Source: an uncultured Lachnospiraceae bacterium
Lineage (GTDB): Bacteria; Bacillota; Clostridia; Lachnospirales; Lachnospiraceae
Direction: 5' to 3'
Length of the DNA: 34,298 bases
Assembly: GCA_902781895.1 (NCBI GenBank)
Contig: CACZLA010000020.1
Location: 1 to 34,298 of the forward strand
Positions within the stretch are counted from its first letter, which is position 1, and each line of letters starts with the position of its first letter. Positions 20,444 through 30,118 of this stretch are shown here, one piece after another. The notes under the pieces are model-generated. The model did not search any database and was not told where the DNA came from. It was given only the letters and a program-made list of their open reading frames with translations. Position numbers and translations under genes: made by a program.

Positions 20444-22729
20444 CTATTTATTTTCATTAACATATGTTGAAACACGATCCTGAATGATCTTACATACCTC
20501 ATCAACAGACTTATCTCCACTAAAGTATGCTGCAACCTCTTCCTCTATGATGTTATCAACAGCATTATTATAATACTGTAAGCCTTTGGCATTATCAATA
20601 AGTGCACGATATCTTGCAGCATCTTCATCTGTTACAGGCTTCTTATCTATCTCAATTTCTTCTATGGAATCTTTTCCGGATACTGCAGTTATCTCGTTTC
20701 CGTACTCGTCCGTAAAGTCCTTTGTTGCCTTAAGTGCTTCAACCTTCTTTGCAAACATATCTTCTCTGATAGGTTCATAAGTCTCAAAATATCTATCCTT
20801 TTCATAATCAGCTGTAAGGAATGTTCTCATGAACTTCCATGCTCCGTCCTTATCCGAACACTTTGATGACATTCCTATACAATTGTTGAAGATAAACCTT
20901 GAACCTGACTTATCCTTACTTGGATATCCGATATAAGTAAACTTTCCGCCATATACTTTATCATATAACGGAATCTCAGTCATGGTTGGCATACGAAGCT
21001 GCAAAAGAAGCTGATCATTTTTTATCTGCTGTGCCTCAGAAGGCTCTTCATCATAATTAACCTCTTCCTCTTTTGTCCTGTTTGCCATTTCCAGCAGAGC
21101 CTTGAAATCAGGAGAATCATAGTAGCATTCACCCTTATCCCAGTCTATGAAATCATTTCCGCATCCGTTAAGAAGATTTACCAGAACAGATAACTTTGAG
21201 GAGAAACCCAGTACCTTGGCTCCTTCAGGCTTTGAATCTACATATTCCTTCATCTCAACAGCCGTCCAGCCCTCTTTACCTCCAAGATCTTTATCCTTGC
21301 CTATAATAGTCGTAATCTGAAACTCCGAAGAAACAAATAATACTTTTCCGTTTACCTTAAGAGCCTCATAAGCTGAAGGTATAAAATCAGATTCCGAAAG
21401 CTCCTCATCCTTTTCGATATAAGGTCCAAGATCCTCTAAAAGCCCCTTTGCCTCGCACTGTTCGATTGGCATACCTCCTATGTGATAATAAATATCATAC
21501 ATATCAGGTATTTTTCCGGCTGAAATATCTGCACTCAGTTTTGCAGCAGGATCACTCTCTTCCCCGTAATCTGTGATGACTATCTTATAATCTGTCTGGG
21601 AATCGTTAAAATCCTTAACTGCCTTCTTTGTTTCATTCGAACAATTGGCTGACGCAAGAGTAAGAACTTTTCTTTTCTCAACATCCTTCGGATCAACCTT
21701 CTTATATCTGAGTATCGGACATGGTTTATTGGAATCATCCGAATAAATAAAGTAAGCTTCCTCCGGCGAAACCATTTCCAGATTATTAATATCAATTCTG
21801 TCAATATCAGAGGATTCAAAACTCATTATTTTTTTTCGGCTTTTATCAGCATACTTGCAGCCATATACATTGCCTACTGAACAGAGATAAAAATCATACT
21901 CACCTGATCCTCTGCTGAGTGTTACCGGTATTGTGGTTGAAACTTCCAGATCAAAGGGTTGACCGAAGGTCTTCTGAGCCACATTATAAACTATACCCTG
22001 GGTCGTACCATTACCCTCTGCATCATACGTGGTAGTCTTACAAATGATATTATTATCCTTGTCATATGAAGATGCCTCAAGAGAATCACCGGATTTTACA
22101 TCACTTATTTCATTAAAGTTTTCATCAAATGTTTTTATCCCACTACCATATACAGCTATAAAGCTTCCGTCATTCTGAGCGAACATTTCCGTCATCATAT
22201 AACCATCACCACTAACAATCTGAGTAATATCTTTGACTTCACTAAATTCGCCACCCTCAGATTTGTAGATCACGTATGTATAATCGCCGTTATTATTTTT
22301 CTCCAGGATATAATAAATGAGCTTTCCATCCGGACTGACAAATGATTTGTTTACATTTAATGAATAATCTAAATTAACATCCGAAAGCTTCTCAATTTTT
22401 TTTCCGTCTTTATCAGCCTTGTAGAACGCACCTTCTACCACTAATGATTCCTTCGCATCAGTTGAGGAGGCATCACCGTTAAAGACTTCCATATATTTGT
22501 CATACACCTGATTCAGATTGTTTTCATAATAATACAGGGTATCACCGGCTAAGGTCATCCAGTTAACTCTGGTCTGTTCACCGATAGGTCCAAACGAAGA
22601 ATCCTTAGAATATACATAATTCACATAATCACTCTTTTCGTTAGCCTCTTCCTTGCTTCCGCAACCGATACATCCGAAAATCATGCCTAATGAAAGTATT
22701 GCACTGATAATTCTTTTTGATTTTTTCAT
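20444..22729 (-). CDS. Solute-binding lipoprotein with extra N-terminal domain, 761 residues
   Basis: The signal peptide ends in a lipobox (FGCIGC, Cys23 as lipid site). Residues about 40-350 are beta-rich with repeated DG/SPDGK turns (SFVSPDGKLIYYILEKNN, MTEMFAQNDGSFIAVYGSG), suggesting a propeller-like domain. From about 353 (RKVLTLASANCS) follows an extracellular solute-binding protein type 1 fold: KAVKDFNDSQTDYKIVITDYG, DPAAKLSADISAGKIPDMYD, FIPSAYEALKVNGKVLFVSS, GWTAVEMKEYVDS, SSKCSDKDGAWKFMRTFLT. Ordinary binding proteins are about 420 residues, so the N-terminal domain is an addition. It delivers a sugar ligand to the two permeases directly downstream. GGGGG upstream of the ATG serves as ribosome binding site. 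It is a paralogue of the next gene upstream. Confidence 0.88.
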   Translation of the reverse strand: MKKSKRIISAILSLGMIFGCIGCGSKEEANEKSDYVNYVYSKDSSFGPIGEQTRVNWMTLAGDTLYYYENNLNQVYDKYMEVFNGDASSTDAKESLVVEGAFYKADKDGKKIEKLSDVNLDYSLNVNKSFVSPDGKLIYYILEKNNNGDYTYVIYKSEGGEFSEVKDITQIVSGDGYMMTEMFAQNDGSFIAVYGSGIKTFDENFNEISDVKSGDSLEASSYDKDNNIICKTTTYDAEGNGTTQGIVYNVAQKTFGQPFDLEVSTTIPVTLSRGSGEYDFYLCSVGNVYGCKYADKSRKKIMSFESSDIDRIDINNLEMVSPEEAYFIYSDDSNKPCPILRYKKVDPKDVEKRKVLTLASANCSNETKKAVKDFNDSQTDYKIVITDYGEESDPAAKLSADISAGKIPDMYDIYYHIGGMPIEQCEAKGLLEDLGPYIEKDEELSESDFIPSAYEALKVNGKVLFVSSEFQITTIIGKDKDLGGKEGWTAVEMKEYVDSKPEGAKVLGFSSKLSVLVNLLNGCGNDFIDWDKGECYYDSPDFKALLEMANRTKEEEVNYDEEPSEAQQIKNDQLLLQLRMPTMTEIPLYDKVYGGKFTYIGYPSKDKSGSRFIFNNCIGMSSKCSDKDGAWKFMRTFLTADYEKDRYFETYEPIREDMFAKKVEALKATKDFTDEYGNEITAVSGKDSIEEIEIDKKPVTDEDAARYRALIDNAKGLQYYNNAVDNIIEEEVAAYFSGDKSVDEVCKIIQDRVSTYVNENK

Positions 22730-22773
22730 AATGACCCCCGTCGAAAAAAACGAATCAAAATATATGTCATACT

Positions 22774-22779
22774 ATTATA
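22774..22779 (-). promoter_or_regulatory. Internal -10 box before the first lipoprotein gene
   Basis: Consensus TATAAT on the minus strand, about 45 bases upstream of the ATG, in the only gap over 100 bases within the transporter string (22730-22842). No clear -35 box is visible. It may give the importer genes extra transcription. Confidence 0.4.
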
Positions 22780-22822
22780 CCATATTATTTACATAAAATG
22801 ATATTACCAAATAGGTTAATCC

Positions 22823-22838
22823 CGGGGATTTCTCCCCG
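22823..22838 (-). terminator. GC-rich hairpin with GAAA loop between the two lipoprotein genes
   Basis: In the mRNA sense CGGGGA and TCCCCG are closed by a GAAA tetraloop, four bases past the stop of the 783-residue lipoprotein. No T-run follows, so it is more likely a partial terminator or an mRNA-stabilising 3' end than a full stop. Confidence 0.5.
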
Positions 22839-22842
22839 AAGA

Positions 22843-25194
22843 TTATTTATTCTCATTTACATATGTCGTAGCACGATTCTGTATTACCTTACAAACATCA
22901 TCGACACTCTTATCTCCATTGAAGTAGGCAGTAGCTTCCTCGTTTACTATTTCCATCAGCTTCTCATCAAAGCCCCATTCACCATAGCCTGAGTCAATGA
23001 TCTCTCTCTGGAATTTCACATCCTCATCAGTAAGAGGCTTCATTTCGAAGGAATCCTCAGCGTATCCCATCTCACCTGTTCTCGGAGTGATCTCATTTCC
23101 ATACTTGTCAGTACCCTTCTTTGTGCATGTAATGCTCTCAACATATGCTTCGAAAACATCTTCACGTGTAGGTATTGCGTAGATTTTCTGGTAATTCTTA
23201 CCCTGATAATCCTCTGTCATAAGGGTTCTGATAAACTTCCATGCTCCCTCTTTATCTTCACACTTACTTGACATAGCAACAGAATCAGCAAAATAGAAGA
23301 ACGATCCTCTCTTATCCTTGGTCGGATATCCCTTATAGGCCATATCCTTTCCGAGAGAATTCTTAACCATTACTATTTCATCAGCATCAACACTTCCTTC
23401 AACAAAGAGAAGTTCACCCGAATCAATAAGCGTTTTTCTGGATGGATCCTCTTCACTCCAGGTGGTTTCATTATTCTGGCTGATATTACTCATTTCCAGG
23501 ATGGATTTGAAATCATCCGAATCAAAATAGCATTCACCCTTATCCCAGTTTACAAACTCTCTTCCGCATGCATTCAGGAAGTTTTCAAGATTTGCTTCCT
23601 TGCTGTCATTATAGAAAAGTCTTACTCCGTCTTCCTTTTTGGAATCAACATATTCCTTCATCTCACTGACTGTCCAGCCACCATTTCCTCCGACCTCGGA
23701 GCCCTTGGCATAAAGTGTATTTAATGTAAATGCCGATGCAACTGAATACAGTTTTCCATCGTGACACATAGTCTCATAAACCGAAGGAATAAAATCATCA
23801 GGACTTATCTCTTCGTCCTTCTCAACAAATGGTGTAAGATCTTCAAACAGACCCTTGCTGATACACTGATCCTTTGACAGATTTCCCAGACCCATGGAAA
23901 GATCATATAGATCAGGATAATTACCGGAAAGGATATCAGCACTGAGTTTTTCTGAAGGATCCTGCTCTGAACTATAGTCAACTATGGTTATTCTGTATTC
24001 ATTCTGAGATTTATTAAATTCGGAAACAGCCTTTTTAAGACTTGAATACTCTCCGAAAAGCGACGCTAAAGTAAGCACCTTTTTATCAGCAACCTTGGAA
24101 GGATCCACCTTTACATATTTTTTTACTGTACACCCTTCACCACTGCTATCTTCCATATAATATCCTGACATATCAGCATAGTAGAATTCTGTCGGGCTGG
24201 CCATGATCGATAATGACATATAGCCGCTTTCAATATCGGAATCGGTCATTGCAAGTATCTTGGTTGATGATCCGTCACTGTATTTATAGCCGTATACACA
24301 TGAAGACATTACATAATAAAAATCGTAGTCTCCATTTCCGGTCATCAGATCACCGCCACTGCTGGCATATGCACCATCCATCTTATAGTCGCCCTCAAGC
24401 TTATTTGTTTCTTTGTTATATTTTTTAATGGATGTATTCAGGCTTTCTGTTTCTTCATCGTACTTTGAAATACTGACAACTACATCACCGTTCTTATCCG
24501 TCTGAACACAGTCAAAATAATCATTTTCCGAAGTTGAAAACTCATTTTTCTTATTGAAGTCCGAATCATATATAACCATCATAGTGTCATATACAGCGAT
24601 AAAATCTCCATCCTTATCGATCATAAACTTGTTGAAATAGTGTTCGTCACTCATATGTACGATATCGGAAATATCCTTAAACTCTTTAAAATCACCATCT
24701 TTATAGCTGTATAATGAAACTGATTCCTGATCCTCTCCATTATAAACAGTGACATAAGCAGAACCATCACTACCCACTATAACTTTTTCAAATGGCTTAT
24801 CATCCGATTCAAATATTGCCTCGGCCGTTCCACCATCCTTCGGAACCTTATAGAATCTGCAGGTGGAACTATACCCGGCGTCAGTCTCACTTGCTGCATC
24901 TGTATATGTACTCAGATCATATGTTTCCTCCGAATCCATGCCACTATCATCATACTCTACGGTTGTCACAAACATGGTATCCTCGCTGAAAGCCATACTT
25001 GATACATCACCCTTGATTCCGTCAATACTGAAATCAGGATCCTCTTCAAAAATATAATTCTTAAGATCTTCCTTTGTCTCTTTCATTGAGTCTTTATCAT
25101 TGTCATCACTGCTTCCACACCCCATCATGGAAAATGTAAGCATGGCTGAAAGAATCATACAAGCAGCCTTTTTTACTTTAACCTTCTTAAACAT
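22843..25194 (-). CDS. Paralogous solute-binding lipoprotein, 783 residues
   Basis: Same layout as the next gene downstream: signal peptide with lipobox SMMGC (Cys26), beta-rich N-terminal half (about 45-370; DKDGDFIAVYDTMMVIYDSDF, KNGDVVVSISKYDEE), then the solute-binding fold from KVLTLASLFGEYSS with FNKSQNEYRITIVDYS, DPSEKLSADILSGNYPDLYD, FIPSVYETMCHDGKLYSV, GWTVSEMKEYVDSK, SSKCEDKEGAWKFIRTLMT. Both proteins end YVNENK. The pair must come from a tandem duplication followed by divergence, and may widen the ligand range of a single permease pair or let one act as a sensor. AAAGGG precedes the ATG; the DUF1846 gene ends 20 bases upstream. Confidence 0.87.
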   Translation of the reverse strand: MFKKVKVKKAACMILSAMLTFSMMGCGSSDDNDKDSMKETKEDLKNYIFEEDPDFSIDGIKGDVSSMAFSEDTMFVTTVEYDDSGMDSEETYDLSTYTDAASETDAGYSSTCRFYKVPKDGGTAEAIFESDDKPFEKVIVGSDGSAYVTVYNGEDQESVSLYSYKDGDFKEFKDISDIVHMSDEHYFNKFMIDKDGDFIAVYDTMMVIYDSDFNKKNEFSTSENDYFDCVQTDKNGDVVVSISKYDEETESLNTSIKKYNKETNKLEGDYKMDGAYASSGGDLMTGNGDYDFYYVMSSCVYGYKYSDGSSTKILAMTDSDIESGYMSLSIMASPTEFYYADMSGYYMEDSSGEGCTVKKYVKVDPSKVADKKVLTLASLFGEYSSLKKAVSEFNKSQNEYRITIVDYSSEQDPSEKLSADILSGNYPDLYDLSMGLGNLSKDQCISKGLFEDLTPFVEKDEEISPDDFIPSVYETMCHDGKLYSVASAFTLNTLYAKGSEVGGNGGWTVSEMKEYVDSKKEDGVRLFYNDSKEANLENFLNACGREFVNWDKGECYFDSDDFKSILEMSNISQNNETTWSEEDPSRKTLIDSGELLFVEGSVDADEIVMVKNSLGKDMAYKGYPTKDKRGSFFYFADSVAMSSKCEDKEGAWKFIRTLMTEDYQGKNYQKIYAIPTREDVFEAYVESITCTKKGTDKYGNEITPRTGEMGYAEDSFEMKPLTDEDVKFQREIIDSGYGEWGFDEKLMEIVNEEATAYFNGDKSVDDVCKVIQNRATTYVNENK

Positions 25195-25214
25195 ATCTTT
25201 TTCCCTTTCATTTA

Positions 25215-26699
25215 TTAAGTATGGAATAATTTCTTAGTCTGATATCTGGGTTCACACGTCAGATTCACTCCAAGTTTCTTAAATACTCCTACATCCACCT
25301 GGGAAAGGATAACTGAGCTGTGTACCTCAAGACCTGAAAGATTCGGCAGCTGTGCATATGCAGCCTTTGCTTCAGGATTTGTATTTGCCTCTATGGAAAG
25401 CGCAATAAGTATTTCATCTATATGAAGCAGCGGATTATGATTTCCGAGATAATTCACCTTCAGACTCATTATAGGCTCAATATTCTGTGGGGAGATGAGC
25501 TTTACGCTGTCATCTATACCGGCAAGAACCTTAAGTGCATTCAGTATAAGCGCTGATGACGCACCCAACAGAGTAGATGTCTTTCCTGTTATTATGCTTC
25601 CATCAGGCATCTCCATAGCTGCTGCAGGATTTCCTGTTTCCTCTGCACGGATATTGGCTGCCGCAACAACAGGTCTGTCAGTAACAGATATTCCTGCTTT
25701 CTTCATCAGAAGCTCTATCTTCTGAATCGCACTGTCAGAGCCTTCACCCTTACGTCTGTCACAAAGTGCCTGATAATATCTTCTGATTATCTCCTGCTTT
25801 GAAGCATCCTGTGTAGCCTCATCATTTATGATGCAGTGTCCAGCCATATTAACTCCCATATCTGTAGGAGACTTATATGGACACTCACCGGATATCTTCT
25901 CAAACATTGCCTCGAGAACTGGGAAAACCTCAACATCTCTGTTGTAGTTTACTACTGTTTCGCCATAAGCCTCAAGATGGAAAGGATCTATCATATTTAC
26001 ATCATTCAGATCAGCAGTTGCTGCCTCGTATGCGAGATTTACCGGATGATTAAGCGGTATGTTCCAAATAGGAAATGTTTCAAACTTCGCATATCCGGCC
26101 TTAACACCTCTTTTCTGCTCATGGTAAAGCTGTGAAAGGCAGGTCGCCATTTTTCCACTTCCCGGTCCCGGTGCAGTTACAACTACAAGCGGACGGGTTG
26201 TCTCTATATAATCATTTCTTCCGTAGCCCTCGTCACTTACGATCATAGGAATATCAGAAGGATATCCTGCTATAGGATAATGACGATATACCTTAAGTCC
26301 CAGTGCCTTAAGCTTCTTCTCATAAGCTACAGCTGAAGGCTGCTCAGAAAACTGTGTAAGAACAACAGATCCTACATAAAGTCCGTTATTGGTAAAGGCA
26401 TCTATAAGTCTCAGAACATCCATATCATAGGTAATACCTATATCGCCTCTTACCTTGTTCTTTTCAATATCTCCGGCCTTGATAGCTATTACTATCTCAG
26501 TCTGATCCTTTAACTGCTTAAGCATTCTTATCTTGGAATCAGGCTTAAAGCCCGGGAGAACTCTTGATGCATGATAATCATCAAAAAGCTTTCCGCCAAA
26601 CTCCAGATAAAGCTTTCCGCCAAACTGTCCTATCCTTTCTTTGATATGTTTTGACTGCATATCGAGATATTTGTCATTATCAAATCCTATCGCTTTCAT
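25215..26699 (-). CDS. DUF1846 family protein, 494 residues
   Basis: Full-length member of the DUF1846 family of Firmicutes, cytosolic proteins of about 500 residues with no established reaction. Typical blocks are visible: [19 protein letters not shown] at the N-terminus, [42 protein letters not shown], and [22 protein letters not shown], a phosphate-binding-like loop, then [24 protein letters not shown]. It lies 20 bases upstream of the 783-residue lipoprotein and may be the first gene of the transporter string, or may simply read into it. The ribosome binding site is weak (AGAGGG, about 14 bases from the ATG). Confidence 0.9.
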   Translation of the reverse strand: MKAIGFDNDKYLDMQSKHIKERIGQFGGKLYLEFGGKLFDDYHASRVLPGFKPDSKIRMLKQLKDQTEIVIAIKAGDIEKNKVRGDIGITYDMDVLRLIDAFTNNGLYVGSVVLTQFSEQPSAVAYEKKLKALGLKVYRHYPIAGYPSDIPMIVSDEGYGRNDYIETTRPLVVVTAPGPGSGKMATCLSQLYHEQKRGVKAGYAKFETFPIWNIPLNHPVNLAYEAATADLNDVNMIDPFHLEAYGETVVNYNRDVEVFPVLEAMFEKISGECPYKSPTDMGVNMAGHCIINDEATQDASKQEIIRRYYQALCDRRKGEGSDSAIQKIELLMKKAGISVTDRPVVAAANIRAEETGNPAAAMEMPDGSIITGKTSTLLGASSALILNALKVLAGIDDSVKLISPQNIEPIMSLKVNYLGNHNPLLHIDEILIALSIEANTNPEAKAAYAQLPNLSGLEVHSSVILSQVDVGVFKKLGVNLTCEPRYQTKKLFHT

Positions 26700-26760
26700 A
26701 ACTGTCTAAAAATCCCTCTTCTTCTAAAAATTACTATATATTCTGAGGACAGTAATCCGC

Positions 26761-26778
26761 TTGTTACAGCTGTTACAA
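26761..26778. promoter_or_regulatory. Small dyad/direct repeat upstream of the DUF1846 gene
   Basis: TGTTACAGCTGTTACA contains TGTTACA twice, two bases apart, and is nearly palindromic around CAGCTG. It lies about 60-80 bases before the ATG of the DUF1846 gene, where a regulator of the transporter operon could bind. Promoter hexamers near it are not convincing. Confidence 0.3.
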
Positions 26779-26832
26779 TCCCATAAACACTCAATTTTCA
26801 TAATACTACAAAAAAATCTTTTTATCAATAAA

Positions 26833-26860
26833 TTGTGGGCAGTAATAGTACTGCCCACAA
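26833..26860 (-). terminator. Terminator after the PTS IIC gene
   Basis: A perfect 12-base stem, TTGTGGGCAGTA with TACTGCCCACAA, around a four-base loop, 18 bases past the stop of the IIC gene. T-rich sequence follows on the minus strand, with ATTTTTTT further on. Confidence 0.85.
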
Positions 26861-26878
26861 CTAAATATCTGTATTAAA

Positions 26879-28009
26879 TTATGCCAGCTTCATATCTCCA
26901 TCCTTAACCCATCCAAGCTTTCTGAATATACGGTCAAAAATAAGCGAGAAAATAGCCGGAAGTATAAACGATATAAGCACCAGGCCGACCCAGTCCATTG
27001 CCGTAATTGCATCCTTAGCACCGGCACTTACGTCATTAACCCATCCGGTATAAACTCCTATCTGTCCAACAAAACCACAGGTACCCATTCCGGATGATAC
27101 GAATTCACCATTCATCTCCATATGGAAAAGACAAGTTGCTATCGGTCCGGTAATTGCCGAAGCAAGTGTCGGCGCCAGCCAGATACGAGGATTCTTTACA
27201 ATATTCGGCATCTGAAGCATAGATGTTCCGATACCCTGTGACACGAGGCCACCCCACTTGTTTTCTCTAAAGGATATGATCGCAAAGCCTATCATCTGTG
27301 CTGAACAGCCTGCAACAGCCGCTCCTCCGGCAAGACCTCCCAGATGTAAGGCTGCGCAGATAGCCGCCGAAGAGATCGGCAGGGTAAGTGCCATTCCCAC
27401 AACTACAGATACAACTATTCCCATAAGCAGTGGCTGAAGCTCTGTTGCCCACATAATAACATCTCCAACCTTGCTTGCAGCCGATCCGATAGGTGGTGCA
27501 ATCAGCCAGGAAAGGAAAACACCTACTCCTATTGTCACAAGAGGAGTTACAAGAATATCTACCTTTGTTTCCTTTGAAACAGCCTTTCCGATTTCAGCAG
27601 TAATGATTGCTATAAACAGAACCGCAAGAGGGCCTCCCGCTCCGCCCAAAGCATTTGAAGCAAAGCCGACTGAAATCATCGAAAAGAGTACAAGAGGCGG
27701 ACATTTAAGTGCATATCCAATGGCGGTCGCCATAGCCGGTCCACTCAACGCAAATGGTATACCACCCACTGTGTACTTTACACCGGCAACCTCTGCTACA
27801 GGCTTATTTAAAAAGCCTATATCAAACTGAGTACCGATGGTGTTGATGATCGTACCGATAAGAAGGGAACAAAACAGTCCCTGTGCCATTGCTCCGAGGG
27901 CATCGATTCCATATCTCTTGAGGGATATCTCAATGTCCTTTCTCTTCAGAAAGGCCTTAAAGCCCTTCTCCTTTGTAAGTGCATTCTGTTTTTCATTTGT
28001 GTTACTCAT
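26879..28009 (-). CDS. PTS transporter subunit IIC (PTS_EIIC_2 type), 376 residues
   Basis: A polytopic membrane protein with about ten helices. Glycine/alanine/proline-rich segments match the PTS_EIIC_2 group: KRYGIDALGAMAQGLFCSLLIGTIINTIG, GIPFALSGPAMATAIGYALKCPPLVLFSM, GGAGGPLAVLFIAIITAEIGKAVSK, LPISSAAICAALHLGGLAGGAAVAGCSAQM, IGTSMLQMPNIVKNPRIWLAPTLASAI. Proteins of this group are annotated as sugar-phosphotransferase channels, but no IIA or IIB domain is fused or nearby, so substrate and energy source are open. GGAGAG precedes the ATG. It is the last gene of the string after cellobiose 2-epimerase (55 bases), so a link to uptake of a disaccharide is possible. Confidence 0.75.
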   Translation of the reverse strand: MSNTNEKQNALTKEKGFKAFLKRKDIEISLKRYGIDALGAMAQGLFCSLLIGTIINTIGTQFDIGFLNKPVAEVAGVKYTVGGIPFALSGPAMATAIGYALKCPPLVLFSMISVGFASNALGGAGGPLAVLFIAIITAEIGKAVSKETKVDILVTPLVTIGVGVFLSWLIAPPIGSAASKVGDVIMWATELQPLLMGIVVSVVVGMALTLPISSAAICAALHLGGLAGGAAVAGCSAQMIGFAIISFRENKWGGLVSQGIGTSMLQMPNIVKNPRIWLAPTLASAITGPIATCLFHMEMNGEFVSSGMGTCGFVGQIGVYTGWVNDVSAGAKDAITAMDWVGLVLISFILPAIFSLIFDRIFRKLGWVKDGDMKLA

Positions 28010-28064
28010 AATTTCTCTCCATAAAAATAATTATATATTCTCAAAGCCATAATCGGCTTCATTA

Positions 28065-29333
28065 TCAAAGTCTTTCTATAACCTCCATACACATCCTTGC
28101 TGTGTGATAAGGGCCTTTCCACAGATTGACTGTATCCATTGACAGATCCGGGGTAAGATCGTCACTTAGTTCATTATACCATTCGCCTCCAGGGCGTTTA
28201 TCCAGAAAATGATTTTCACAAAAGCTCCAGACATTCTCAGCTGCTTCCATATACTTGTCAGCTTCATGATCATCACCGTTATGCTTCTGATAATAGTTCA
28301 CAAAGCCAATGATGGCCTCTGCCTGAACCCACCATATCCTCTTCCTGTTAACAACTCCTCTTTCGCATTCGTTAAGTACCGAACCATCCTTTTCAACTGC
28401 GATATTTAAAATTGTTTCAGCAAGTTTATCAGTTAGTTTACATAACTTTATATATGAATCACCCATATACTGATCGTCCAGCACCTCAAGTGTTCTGTCT
28501 ATCAGCCATGAAGCCTCTATATCATGTCCGTAGGACTGAAGATCGATTATCGACTTAAAGTCTTTATCAAAGAATACCTCAAGCCGGTCATTTCCCTGAT
28601 ATATTTTATCCGCAAAGCATTCGAGAATAGCCTCCAGCCTCTCCTGCACTCTGCCCATGTACTCAGCTGTGTCAAGTCCCTCTTCCGGATAACCGTCTGA
28701 ACCTACCTCCATGGCAGATTCCGATGATACTGACGGTCCGAATCTAAGAACCTTGTAAAGCACCGTATATGCTTCCATGATATGGAGTGCTGTATTCATT
28801 GTCTTTGCGGCCTCGACTCCATTTTCAGATAGCTTCTCATTTGAGGAGGGCCTGAAATTCACATCAAACGCCTCCGTATAGCCCACATCATCCGTGAACT
28901 TCTCTTCTATCATCTCAAACATATCGATGGCCAGTTTTAAAGCCTCTGCATCACCAGTTGCTTCAAAATAGGTGGCAAGTGCGTATACCGCAAATGAATG
29001 ATTATATGAATGTTTTGTGGTGTCACATGGAGTTCCGTCATAATTAACTGACCAGTATACTCCTCCACGTTCTTTATCTATACATTTATCTCTTAAAAAT
29101 CTGTACGCATGCTCCGCATATTCCAGATACTTTTCATCTCCCAGCGTCATGTACGCCGAAGAAAATGTCCACAGTATCCTGCTGCAGAGTATGACTCCCT
29201 TTTCTCCGTCCTTATGAACCTTGAGTTCAGGATCAACCAGTCCGTAGAAGCCTCCGTACTGATCATCCTTAAGTGACATCCAGAAGGGGAGAATACATTC
29301 AACAAGATTCTTTTTTACACCCTCTTTTAACAT
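28065..29333 (-). CDS. Cellobiose 2-epimerase (AGE family), 422 residues
   Basis: The enzyme converts cellobiose to glucosyl-mannose for mannan and cellulose oligosaccharide use, in the cytosol. It has the alpha/alpha-barrel of the acylglucosamine 2-epimerase family with specific landmarks: GGFYGLVD, CSRILWTFSSAY (Arg52), KHSYNHSFAVYALA (108-120), MNTALHIMEAYT (His184), HDIEASWLIDR (His270), WWVQAEAIIGF, GGEWYNEL and KGPYHTARMCMEV (His410). All catalytic positions known from the family are present. It is about 30 residues longer than usual, with an insert near 198-225. AAAGG about ten bases upstream supports the start. It lies between the DUF6062-like gene and the PTS IIC gene. Confidence 0.9.
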   Translation of the reverse strand: MLKEGVKKNLVECILPFWMSLKDDQYGGFYGLVDPELKVHKDGEKGVILCSRILWTFSSAYMTLGDEKYLEYAEHAYRFLRDKCIDKERGGVYWSVNYDGTPCDTTKHSYNHSFAVYALATYFEATGDAEALKLAIDMFEMIEEKFTDDVGYTEAFDVNFRPSSNEKLSENGVEAAKTMNTALHIMEAYTVLYKVLRFGPSVSSESAMEVGSDGYPEEGLDTAEYMGRVQERLEAILECFADKIYQGNDRLEVFFDKDFKSIIDLQSYGHDIEASWLIDRTLEVLDDQYMGDSYIKLCKLTDKLAETILNIAVEKDGSVLNECERGVVNRKRIWWVQAEAIIGFVNYYQKHNGDDHEADKYMEAAENVWSFCENHFLDKRPGGEWYNELSDDLTPDLSMDTVNLWKGPYHTARMCMEVIERL

Positions 29334-29381
29334 ATTATGTAAACCTTTCTATAATAACCCGGACTACACTGCCACATTAAG

Positions 29382-30104
29382 TTACTCATCCAATATTGTA
29401 TGCTCTGTCTTGATTATGGCTCTCTGGATGGAATCCTTGGAATTCTTCCAGTCAGCCTCCTTGTTTCTGTAATCATGCTTGTCAATAAACCATGACACAT
29501 CTCCGTTCACGCGCTGCATGTTACTGAAATATACATCATTCAGAGCAGCTATAAACTCATCATACTGACTCTGGTTCAGATGCTCCGCACCCTTATCGTA
29601 AAGAATACCGTAGTGATATGTACAAAAGCCCTTTGAACCTTTCAGCTTCTCCCTGAACTCCGAGTCCTTTTTCCACATATGGAAAATGGTATGTATATAT
29701 CTATCAAATACAGGATCTATCCTCTGACATACAAAGCAGTTTGACTCCAGCTCTTCGATATATTTTACCACCGGAGATTTCTCCTTTTTTCTTGAAAGAA
29801 GACCCTTTGCAACCGGCTTATCCTTGTCTGCCAGTGACTTAAGATCCTTATTTGTCTTATTCATATGAGTATTCAGCATCAGAGCAACACCCAGCTTGTT
29901 TTTGTCAGCATACATCATCTTTATATGCTTGGGACAAAATCCCAGCTTGTCGGTCACCTCACGGTTATCATCCTCCATATAACTCGGACCCATAGTGAAC
30001 TCGATAGCATTTTGCTCAAGCTCCTTTGTCATAAGACAGAGGGGACATTCACAGTCTGCCGCAAATGCATCATTTACCGGTATTGTATATAAAGCTTCTG
30101 CCAT
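29382..30104 (-). CDS. DUF6062-like cysteine-motif protein, 240 residues
   Basis: A soluble protein with two similar halves, each holding a CxxC and a later CxxH: CECPLCLM (about 19-26) with GFCPKHIKMMY, and NCFVCQRIDPVFDRYI with GFCTYHYGILYDKG. The repeated pattern suggests two zinc or other metal sites. The sequence resembles the DUF6062 family of Clostridia, which has no known function. AAGGAGAG precedes the ATG, and the gene starts 14 bases after the P-type ATPase ends, so it is surely co-transcribed and perhaps related to metal or redox handling. The family name is from memory. Confidence 0.65.
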   Translation of the reverse strand: MAEALYTIPVNDAFAADCECPLCLMTKELEQNAIEFTMGPSYMEDDNREVTDKLGFCPKHIKMMYADKNKLGVALMLNTHMNKTNKDLKSLADKDKPVAKGLLSRKKEKSPVVKYIEELESNCFVCQRIDPVFDRYIHTIFHMWKKDSEFREKLKGSKGFCTYHYGILYDKGAEHLNQSQYDEFIAALNDVYFSNMQRVNGDVSWFIDKHDYRNKEADWKNSKDSIQRAIIKTEHTILDE

Positions 30105-30118
30105 ACCCTGCTCTCCTT

